Source: Okapia johnstoni (Eukaryota; Chordata; Mammalia; Artiodactyla; Giraffidae). From it: 64,000 bases of DNA. The position numbers and the translations under genes were made by a program. Every line of letters begins with the position of its first letter. The stretch's first letter is position 1. Of the stretch, positions 1-9,700 are shown piece after piece. The stretch covers positions 119,298,213 through 119,362,212 of the forward strand of contig CM044310.1 in assembly GCA_024291935.2 (NCBI GenBank), read 5' to 3'. The notes beneath the pieces were generated by a model. That model ran no database searches and was not told the origin of the DNA. It was given only the letters and a program-made list of their open reading frames with translations.

Positions 1-189
1 CAGGGGCTGTAGAGCACAGGCTCAGTAGTCAGGAGGATTACTTTAAAAGAAGACATTGGAGATGCAACGGATGCAGAAAGAAGCCTTCTCCGAGCCTCCC
101 TTATCAGACTCAAAGCAGAAAGTTCTGGTAAGTACGGCTGCCAGAAAGTCCCTCTCTGGGGAGAGGCTGCTCCCAAGAGGATGACGCTG
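1..189. other. Unassigned sequence
   Basis: No coding or repeat signature recognised. Confidence 0.3.
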
Positions 190-505
190 AGTAAAGCTAG
201 GACAATAATTGTGGACTCAGTGGGGGAAGGAGAGGGTGGGACGCATTGAGAGAGTAGCATGGAGACATACACGTGACCATGTGTAAAGCAGATGGCCAGT
301 GGAAATTTGCCATATGAGGCAGGGAGCCCAAACCTGATGCTTTGTGACAACCTGGAGGGGTGGGATGCGGTGGGAGATGGGAGGGAGGCTTAAGCGGGAG
401 GGGACATATGTCTACCCATGGCTGATTCATGTGGATGTATGGCAGAAACCAACACAAAGTTGTAAGGCAATTATCCTCCAATTAAAAACAAATACATTTA
501 AACTT
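190..505 (+). repeat. L1 3' end, sense
   Basis: 3'UTR-type sequence ending in the typical gctgattcatgt...caacacaaagttgtaa...attatcctccaatt and A-rich tail. Confidence 0.8.
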
Positions 506-794
506 TTTTAAAATTTTGCTCTCTTGGAGTTTTCTAGCCTGAAGAAGCTGGAAAGACCACTCACAGCTGCAGAGACAAACATTATTACAAAGCATCTCAT
601 CTCTGGTTTCTTAATTTGTTTTTCCCAAAGAAACCCATTTGTTCTTCCCATAAAAGACTTTTCTCCCTGCACCCCTCTAGTAAGTTAGGTACAGAAGCCC
701 ATAACTTTAATCACTTAGTAAGTTATACTTTTGTTGTCTCCTGTATATAATCCTTCCTCCTGGTAATTTGCCTTTTCTGTGTCTTTTTTGCAGG

Positions 795-1066
795 CTCCAG
801 TCAAAAGACCTAACAGGATGAAGGGGGGAAGTTTTTCTGTTCCAACAGCAGCAAAGTTTAACTGTTTCCACAATATGATGTTGCTACTGAATAAAATGCG
901 TGGCCAAGAAAAGGAAGCAGTGGACAGAGTTCATGCATTTAACGTTGCCATAGAGACGACTGTGTGCCAGGAACAAAAATAGGCATCAGAGACTAAGAAG
1001 GAAAGAGCTCCCCACTTTAACAACAGGGGGCATTTGGAGACAGTTTATCTGGAATTCATTTCACAC
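795..1066. repeat. Duplicated block, copy A (partner in pieces at 14.33-16.09 kb)
   Basis: The stretch with ccaacagcagcaaagtttaa, caatatgatg, ataaaatgcgtggccaagaaaaggaagcagtg and ctttaacaacagg recurs in the same order at 14345-14418, 14650-14720 and 15930-16090, there split by a SINE and an L1. It contains a 67-codon ORF (779-982) with no recognised homology; I do not call it a gene. It may be an older dispersed repeat or, with the 20.9 kb block, part of a tandem duplication. Confidence 0.6.
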
Positions 1067-1067
1067 A

Positions 1068-1790
1068 CCTTTTTTTTTTTTAATTCATTTAATTGGAGGA
1101 TAACTGCTTTACAATGGCTTGTTGGTTTCCGCCATACATCGCCATGAATCAGCCAGAGGTACAGTATGTCCCCTCCCTCTTGAGCCTCTTCCCTCACCTC
1201 CCGCCCCATCCCACCCCTCTAGGGTGTCACAGAGCACTGGGTTTGAGCTCCCTGTGTTATACAATAACTTCCTATTAGCGATCTATTTTACACATGGTAG
1301 TGGAAGTGTTTCAATGCTCCTCTCTCAATTCCTCCCACCCTCTCCTTCCCCCGCTGTGTCCACAAGTCTGTTCTCTATGTCTGCGTCTCTATTGCTGCCC
1401 TACAGATAGGTTCATCAGTACCACCATCTTTCTAGATTCTACATATGTGTGTTAATATAGGATACTTGTTCTTCTCTTTCTGATTTCACTCTCTATTAAA
1501 GGCTCTAGGTCCATCCATCTCATTAGAACTGAGTCAAATACGTTCCTTTTATGGCTATGGGTCATACCATTTACGGAGAAGGCAATGGCACCCCACTCCA
1601 GTACTCTTGCCTGGAAAATCCCATGGACAGAGGAGCCTGGTAGGCTACAGTCCATGGGGTCTCTAAGAGTCGGACACGACTGAAGTGACTTAGCAGCAGC
1701 ATACCATTTAATTGGTATAAAAAGGGGACAATTTTTCTGCCCTGGGGAATTGTCAACATCCTGGTTTTGGCTGATTGTGTTTTCAGTTGA
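1068..1790 (-). repeat. L1 3' end, antisense, split by a SINE
   Basis: Poly-T then attggaggataactgctttacaatg and the reversed 3'UTR; interrupted at 1574-1699 by a Bov-A2-type SINE. Confidence 0.8.
1574..1699 (+). mobile_element. Bov-A2-type SINE with perfect target duplication
   Basis: Starts ggagaaggcaatggcacc and ends gacttagcagcag; flanked by the 11-bp repeat cataccattta at 1563-1573 and 1700-1710. Inserted into the antisense L1. Confidence 0.9.
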
Positions 1791-2335
1791 ACTGTGAATC
1801 TATCCCTTATGTTCACGATGAGCTGTGGTTGATCTAGAGGCTTGAGGACTTTCTGACTCAGCTTTCCATCAGGGCTGTGTTCCAGGCGGTGTTCTGTGTT
1901 GCCTGTTATGGAACACCGGGTAGCACAGGATATCTGGTTGTCCCCCAGCAGTAAGGCAAGAACAGCAATCAGGTGATGCCAGCCTCTTCCATCAAAGTTT
2001 CATCTGACAGTTTCAGTCTCCATCATTTCCCAAGTCTGTATTTCAGTAGACCTTGCTAAACAGTGAACTTGCAGAATTTTCCTAATTCTGTTCATTCTCT
2101 TGTATTTTTTTTAATTCATTTAACAGCTTTGCCGCTCAGTTTCTTGACCGCCATCCCTCCTTCTCTCTACTGCAGCTGCTCATTCCCACAGTCCTGTACT
2201 TCTTGATTACTAATGTCTTCCAGTCCATAATCTCAGTTTCAAGTATTATTTTCTTCAGTAACACCTTTTTATTTTTACTTCTCTGGTTTCACTTCCTATC
2301 TTTTAGTTCCACCCTTCCATAACCATGGTCAGGGT
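1791..2335. other. Unassigned intergenic sequence
   Basis: AT-rich, no ORF or repeat I recognise. Confidence 0.3.
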
Positions 2336-2524
2336 AACCACAGGCTCAGCTGGTGAAGAATCCGCCTGCAATGCGGGAGACCTGGGTTCCATCCCTGGGA
2401 TAAGAAGATCCCCCGGAGAAGGGAAAGGCTGCCCACCCCAGTATTCTGGCCTGGAGAATTCCATGGACTGTATAGTCCACGGGGTTGCAACGAGTCTGAC
2501 ATGATTGAGCAACTTTCACACAAC
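2336..2524 (+). mobile_element. Bov-tA-type SINE
   Basis: tRNA-like head (ggctcagctggtgaagaatccgcc) followed by BovA body; ends near gattgagcaactttcaca. Confidence 0.9.
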
Positions 2525-2929
2525 TGTAACCATTCATCAACCAACTATTACTTCCGACCTTCTTTCCTCACCTCTGGCAATGTAAGTTTTTATTTTTCCA
2601 ATTAAAGAACTTTTCCTCATCAACTCTACTATCTAACTCTAAGAGTCTGTGGCAGAAAAGTAAAGTGCTTATTATATAGTGTGATATATATCTCAGTAAA
2701 GCTGGGGGAGAAGACGAAAATGACCATTTCTCTTTCTCAGTAAGATAATTCAATTTATTTATTGTTATTCTCTTTTTCTTAAAATCTCTTTCATCTGATA
2801 ATTAGATGGCTATGCATCTTTCTTGTGTTACTCTTTGTACAATGTATCTCTTCCTTTCTTTCTGCTTCCAACTCATCTGCTTTCTCATGTTTAAAATGCA
2901 ACTCTTTTTTAAAATTCGCATTTGTGGTT

Positions 2930-3065
2930 TTTGGGTTTTTTTTTCTTATTTTTTGGCCACATTGCACAGTTTGCAGGAACTTAGTTCCCTGACCGGGGAT
3001 TGAACCCTGGCCATGGCCGTGAAAGCCCTGCGTTCTAAATCCTGGATCTCCAGGGAATTCCCTAA
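2930..3065 (-). mobile_element. CHR-type tRNA-derived SINE, antisense
   Basis: ttttggccacattgcac...ggaacttagttccctgaccggggattgaaccc...ctccagggaattccc. Confidence 0.8.
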
Positions 3066-3129
3066 AGTGCAACTCTTTTTTTTAAGTTTTTTTTTTTAAT
3101 GTGGACCACTTTTAAAGTCTTTATTGCTT

Positions 3130-3246
3130 CTGCTTTATGCTTTAGTTTTTTGGCTGTGAGGCACGTGGGTCCCACAACCAGGGATCAAACCGCACTCCCT
3201 GCATTAGAAGGCAAGTCTTAACCACTGGACTGCCAGGGAAACCCCC
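3130..3246 (-). mobile_element. CHR-type tRNA-derived SINE, antisense
   Basis: ttttggctgtgaggcacg...caaccagggatcaaacc...taaccactggactgccaggg. Confidence 0.8.
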
Positions 3247-3362
3247 TAAAGTACAGCTCTTGTCACAATATGTGGTTACCCGTGTTTCCTTCCCATGTGA
3301 CAGTCTGTGTGTTTTCACTGGAAACAGGCACAAGAAGGCCTTGCTTATGTTCAAGTTAATAT

Positions 3363-3368
3363 TTTATT
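3363..3368 (-). terminator. Poly(A) signal AATAAA of the CAT-like gene
   Basis: AATAAA on the minus strand about 260 bp after the stop codon, preceded by non-repeat 3'UTR sequence (3369-3629). It is the first canonical signal downstream of the stop. Confidence 0.65.
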
Positions 3369-3629
3369 TCTTCCTCTGGTTTCTGGTTACATTTCTGTAC
3401 ACTTTTCATGAAAATTCTCTTTTCTGGATGTGTATTATGCTTTTCAATGTTTCCTCCAGCATTTGCAGCATTAAAGTCACTTTGTCTACTAGCAATAAAT
3501 ACACAACTATAAATGCATTCCGCCTTCACAGTCCATAGAGGCTCACAGCACCCCTCTAACCAGCAGATCCTCTGGGGCATGGAGGGATTCCACACAGTCT
3601 CTCTCTCCTGTGGTTAAAATGATTCGTCA

Positions 3630-3733
3630 CTAGGGATGTTTTTGTCCATCATTTGGGAGGTGGAGGCTGGTGTGTTGCCCATTGTTCTCCTCCAAGCTGT
3701 GTCGGATCCCATATCCCAAGTATATGGCAAGTC
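3630..3733 (-). CDS. CAT-like coding exon 11, last (residues 589-622 and stop)
   Basis: 104 nt after acceptor tttccctgctag. It encodes [15 protein letters not shown], the conserved end of the last membrane segment, then a short tail ending DGQKHP and TAG. The tail is shorter and different from that of CAT-3. Confidence 0.9.
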
Positions 3734-6700
3734 CTAGCAGGGAAATGAGACACTGAGAAGTAAAAGCAGGCGCTCTCCTCACTTATAAATGCCCAATAGG
3801 CCTCCTATGATGGCATCTGACACAGCTTAGGGCAGAGGTGATAGGAAGAGGACTGGGTTCAGTCACCCAAGAGGCCTGTTTACTCCAGAAAGTCACTCAC
3901 CAATCCCCATCCAGATGCCAAATAGGGCCCAGGTCCAAGTGGTCATGTGCACCATCAGGTAAACATTCAGAAAGATGCTCAGCAGGGGGAGGGCAGGCAG
4001 AGCAGGGGCCTGTGGACAGAGTCAGTTCATCCCTGAGCACAGCCCAGACGTCTGAGAGGGAGACCCGACCCCACGTGGGTGAGACAAGTTCAGTGCAATT
4101 CAGGCTGTGTGTTCAGTGCCTACTTGGATAGTGTATGTAAAGCACTGAGTGTGGATCAGGGAAGGGTCTATTTGTTTAAGCAACTTCTCTTCTTCTCTGG
4201 GACAGCAGAGGATGTTTAGACCTCATAGCATGCAGACCTCCTTCACTCAAGGTGGACACTTTGGGCACATGAGGTCACCTACCCTGAAGTGAAGAGGGGA
4301 GGGGTCCTGGGGCTGCCTCCAGATGATGGCCGTGACCCCAGTGATGAGCAGCAGCAGCAGCACAGCCACAGTTGTGAGCACGGGGTCTCCAGAGAACACC
4401 TGGCTGGGCCACTGGGCCAGGATCAGGCTCAGGAAGGTCAGCAGGAGAACTGCAGGGGTCAAGGAGGAGGAGAACAGGCTGGACCCGGAAGACAAAGACG
4501 TCAGAACCTCGGGTCACACCCCTCCCCAGGCTGCCCCCATCAGGAAGGGCCATCATATCTCCAAGACTCCTCAACTGAAAAATATACACTCCTACCCATC
4601 CTGGCAATTTCAGAATACCACCAAAGAGAAGTCCCACTGCTCACCAAGCAGGAAGGCACATCCATAGACAATCTGGCCAGATTTCCGGGTGGGGATGGTG
4701 CTGGGAGGGAACCACAGACTCTTTAGAATCCTTGAGGTGCCGGCTTCAAGTACAGAGTCCAAAGACCTTTCTTTGACTACAAGCTCTATCTCAGTTTCTT
4801 CCTCTGTTTTTTGGTTCCTGCTTAAATTCTGGTCTGAGTGATACCTGAATAGAGGCGTGATGGCAAAATGAACAGTAGTCCCTACTCACCCCACATCACA
4901 CAGGCGAATCCATCTCTTTTCCCACAAAAGCAGAGCAGGACATTTAGAAGGCAGAATGAAGGCAGAGAGGATTAGCTCCCACCAACCCCCACAAGTCAAA
5001 GACCCCCAGTCAGGGTGGAGTGGAGTCTCACCTGAGGACAAGGACAGAAAAATCGACCACCAAGTTAGCAAGCAGGGACCGAAGTGACATGAGATCCATC
5101 AGATCACTGAAATGGAAGAGTAACGCCAAGACCCCTAGAAGGAGGGCACAAACAAGGTGGGGGGATGGAGTGAGAAACAACTGGAAATATGCAAGCCGAG
5201 GAATATAATCCCAAGGGAGTGGGTTTTGTTTATCTACCTGCAAGTGTTCCAGAAATCACGATGACCGTGATGTGGGTGTGTCTACGGGCGTTGATCTGGG
5301 CAAGAAATCGGAAAAGGAGCCCGTCCTCCGCCATTGTGTAGATCAACCAAGACATGGCAAACATGGTGTTCAGGAGGCTGAAAAAGAAAACAGAGAGGGG
5401 TGAGGATGTGCAGAAGCAGGAGAGACCAGGGCATCCACTCCCTAGCCTACATGGGGCAAGGCGTCCTTCCTCTTGTCTCTCAATCCCAAGGGTGGGGATA
5501 CCCGAGCATCTGACAGTCGTTGGGGAGAAAACCATGACACTGACCTGGACGAAAGAGCACAGAGGATGCCAACACCCACGACATATCTGGCAGGGCCCCA
5601 CCCAACATGGAGAAAAGCCTGTAGAAAGGGGCTGTCAGGGTGAATCTGGTAGTAGGGCACCATGAGGGTGAGTGCCGCTGAGACACCAAAATACGCCAAA
5701 AAGCAGATCAAGACTGAGACCACGATGCTGATGAGGATAGACCGCTCAGGATTTTGGGCTTTTTCCCCTGCAGGATTGGAGGAAATGCTGGGTCAGGAAG
5801 CACACCAGAGTGAAAGCACAAAATCCCCTTTCCCTTTGGACCTCCAAAAGAACCCCCTGAGCCCAACGGCAGCCCGATCCATGCCCACACCCTGGATGGG
5901 ACACAGGGTGACCATGTTACCTGTAGTGACAATGGAATCAAAACCAATAAACATGTAGAAACATAAAGCTGCTCCTCGGAGAATCCCATCAGTGCCAAAA
6001 GGCACAAACCCTCCAGAACCCAGAGGGCCCAAGCTATGGTGAGAAAAGAAGCAAGAAAGAACGTGGGTGAGGTGTGTTCAGCCATATGTACTGGCTTAGT
6101 ATGACTCCTCCCTTAATATGACAAGTCCTGGGCTCCAGGTCCCCCTCCACCTGGATCTCTTTAGGTTAGTTTCTCAGTCGTGTCTGACTTCAAACTCATA
6201 GACTGTAGCCCACCAGGGTCCTCTGTCCTTGGAATATTCCAGGCAAGAATACTGGAGTGGGTAGCCATTCCCTTCTCCCGAGGATCAGGAAGACCCAGGG
6301 CTTGAACCCTGGTCTCCTGCATTGCAGGCGGATTCTTTACCGTCTGAGCCACCAGGGAAGCCCGAGATCTCTTTAACCCCCAGATTCCCAGATGGGTACC
6401 CTTTCTCACGCCATGCATTACTAAGGTCAAGGACATCCTCTTAACCTGTGAATGTCATTGGATTCAGACGTGTTCAACGTGTAGTCCTGTTCTGTGAGCT
6501 TCCAGTTGTGCAGATCTCCCTTAATGAAGCCAGAGACGATGATGAAGACGAGAACCGAAATGTTGATGCCCATGAACACTTTGTTAACTCGGGGCAACAC
6601 ATGAACTCCCAGAACCAGAAGTCCTGTGGGGAAAATATGGAAAATGAAACTTCCCAAATAACTAAATCCAGGACTCCCCTGGTGGCCCAGTGGCTAACAC

Positions 6701-9700
6701 TCCAAGTTTCCACAGCAGGGGGCACAGGTTCGATCCCTGGTTGGGGAAGTTCTGCACGCCTCATGGTGAGGCCAAATAAATAAATAAATCCATAGAGACA
6801 GGAAGCAAACAAACCGTTGCCTAGGACTGGCGGTTACGGGTGGTGGACAGACAAACAGTGACTGCTCAGTGGGTATGGGGTTTCCTTTTGTTGTGAAAAA
6901 CATGTTTGGAACTGGAAAGAGGTGATGGTTACACAACACTGTGAATGTACTAAGTGCCACCGAATTGTACACTTTCAGGTAATCACCTAATTTCTTATTA
7001 GGGCCATCATCTCACAGTATGCATGTCTATCAAATCATCGTAAACTTATACAGTGCTGTATGTCAATTATATCTCAGTAAACTGGAAAAGTTTCCTTTCA
7101 GTTAAAAACAATCTTTGTGGGGTGGGATGGAGGCTCAAAAGAAAGGAGATATATGTGTACATATGGCTGATTCACAATGATGTACAGCACAAACTAACAC
7201 AACATTGTAAAATAATTATATTGCAATAAAATAGTAAAGTAAAAAAATAATAAATAATTTTATAAAATCTTTGGTACTTCCTGGGTGGTGCAGAGGTTGA
7301 GAAACTGCCTTGCATTGCAGAGGATATGAGCTCGATCCCTGGCCCGGGGACTAAGATCCCACGTTGCATGCTGCAACCACTGAGCCCAAGCCCAGCAATG
7401 GAGAGCCCAAAGGCCACACAAGAAGACCCAGCGCAGCCAGGAGGAAAAAAACCAATTGATTCTCAACTGGGGTAATTTTATCCCACAAGGGACTTTTGGC
7501 ACTGTCTGGAAACATTGTGATTGATACACTTTGGAGGGCTGGGCATCACTGGTATATAGTACATAAAGTTCAGCGTTGCTACTCAATATTCAACAATGAT
7601 CTTTTTTTTGGGGGGGCGATCCACTTGCCAGGCGGGATCTTAGTTCCCCAACCAAGGATTGAACCTACACTTTTTTTTTTTTATTTTGTTCTTTTAAAAT
7701 AAATTTATTTATTTTAGTTTGGGGGCTAATTATTTACAATATTGTAGTAGTTTTTGCCATACATTGACATGAATCAGCCATGGGTTTACATGTGTTCCCC
7801 ATCCTGAACCCTCCTCCCACCTCCCTCCCCATCCCATCCCTCTGGGTCATCCCAGTGTCCCAGCCCTGAGCATTTGTCTCATGCATAGAACCTGGAATGG
7901 TGTTCTGTTTCACATATGATAATATACATGTTTCAGTGCTATTGTCCCAGAACGTCCCACCCTCTCCTTCTCCTTCAGAGTCCATAAGACTGTTCTATGC
8001 ATCTGTGTCTCTTATTCTGTCTCGCATACAGGGTTACCGTTACCATCTTTCAAATTCCATATATATGCATTAGTATACTGTATTGGTGTTTTTCTTTCTG
8101 GCTTACTTCACTCTGTATAATGGGCTCCAGTTTCATCCATCTCAATAGAACCGATTCAAATGTATTTTTTTAATGGCTGTGAACCTACACTTTTATTAGT
8201 GAAAGCACGAGAGTCCTAACCACTGGACCACCAAGGAATTCCCCCCAACAATGATTTAAAAACAAACAAACCAACCAACAACTGAAATGCACAGGACAGC
8301 CTCCACCCCAAAGCACGAAAGTGTTAGTCATTCAGTCGTGTCTGACTCTTTGAGACCCCATGGACTGTAGCCCACCAGGCTCCTCTGTCCATGGGATTAT
8401 CCAGGCAAAAATACTGGAGTGGGTAACCATTCCCTTATCCGGGGGATGTTCCGGACTCAGGGATGGAACCCTGGTCTCCCGCATCGCAGGCAGATATCTG
8501 AGACACCTATTACCTCTACTCCAAAGAATGATCCAGCCCAAATTTTCAGTAGTCTAAGGGCAGGAAAAAAATGGTCTTTGTCTTGCCTTCCTCTCTTTCT
8601 TATTCCAAACCTTCCTTCCCAGTCCTAATTCCCCCACCATTCAGGAACCCTGAGGCTTTCCCAACCCAGCTTCCCTTCCACATCTCACTCTTCCCATCCT
8701 AACTCTGATCCCTGACTCACCGGTGAGCAGCAGCACCAGGCCCAGGGCGAAAAAGTCTGGGTACTTGGCCAGGTAGTAGGGCATATACGGAGAGAAAGTT
8801 TCCTCTAATGCCTGAGAGATGGGGTTCCCAATCAGGCTGTCGAAGGTGTAGCTCCAGGCCCGGGCTATACAGGCAGTGCCTACAGCAGCAGCAGAAGGAG
8901 TGTTTATGAGCAAACAGAAATTGAACTCCTATGATCTAGGGAGAGGAATGAACAACAACAAAAAGAAACCCCTGATATCTAAGGATTGGAAGAGTTTCTT
9001 CTCATCAGGTGGGGAGGGCAGAGCCAGATGATTCACAGCATAGGTCAACTCGTTAATATGCTGGGAGATGAAAGTTACAGAAAATGGACAAAAAACACAG
9101 GGAAGTGGGACCAGGATGGTGGGATCGGAATTGACATTTTAAATCCGAGAGCTGGGAAAAATCCCAGGAAGTCAGCAGCAAACCAAAGTCTTCACTACAC
9201 TGAGGAGATGAGCCTGAGGGATTTGCCTCCCTCTACCCACTCCCTGTGCAGTGGGTGGTTCAGATGGTAAAGAAACTGCCTGCAATGTGGGAGACCCGTG
9301 TTTGATCCCTTGGTTGGGAAGATCCTTGGGAAAAGGAGATGGCAACTCACTCCAGTATTCTTACCTGGAGAATTCCACGGATAGAGGAGCCGAGAGGGCT
9401 ATAGTCCATGGGATCACAAAGAGTCGGACACGACTGAGCGACTAACACACACACACCCACTCCCTACAGCTCCCTTTCCTTCAAGGTTATTTGTTGTCGC
9501 TGTTGCTTAGCCCTTAAGTCGTGTCCAACTCTTTGTGACTCCATGGACTACAGCACACCAGGCTCCTCTATCTATGGAATTATGCAGGCAAGAATACTGG
9601 AGTGGATTGCCATGGCCTTCTCCAGGGGGTCTTCCCCACCCAGGGATCAAACCCACGTCTCCTGCACTAGCAGTTGGAATTTTTGCTACTGAGCCACCCG

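Larger units (their letters stand above)
7465..8320 (+). mobile_element. MER5-type (hAT-Charlie) fossil split by a nested SINE and L1
   Basis: Left half (7465-7600: tctcaactggggtaattttatcccac...ggcactgtctggaaacat) and right half (8256-8320: gaaatgcacaggacagcc) are parts of one MER5-like element separated by the SINE/L1 nest. Confidence 0.65.

Noticed and set aside
779..982. 67-codon plus-strand ORF as a gene
   Set aside because: No recognised domain, no Kozak or splice support, and the related block at 14.3 kb is broken by stops.
4289..4726. 145-codon plus-strand ORF
   Set aside because: Antisense of CAT-like exons 8 and 9; composition explained by the minus-strand gene.
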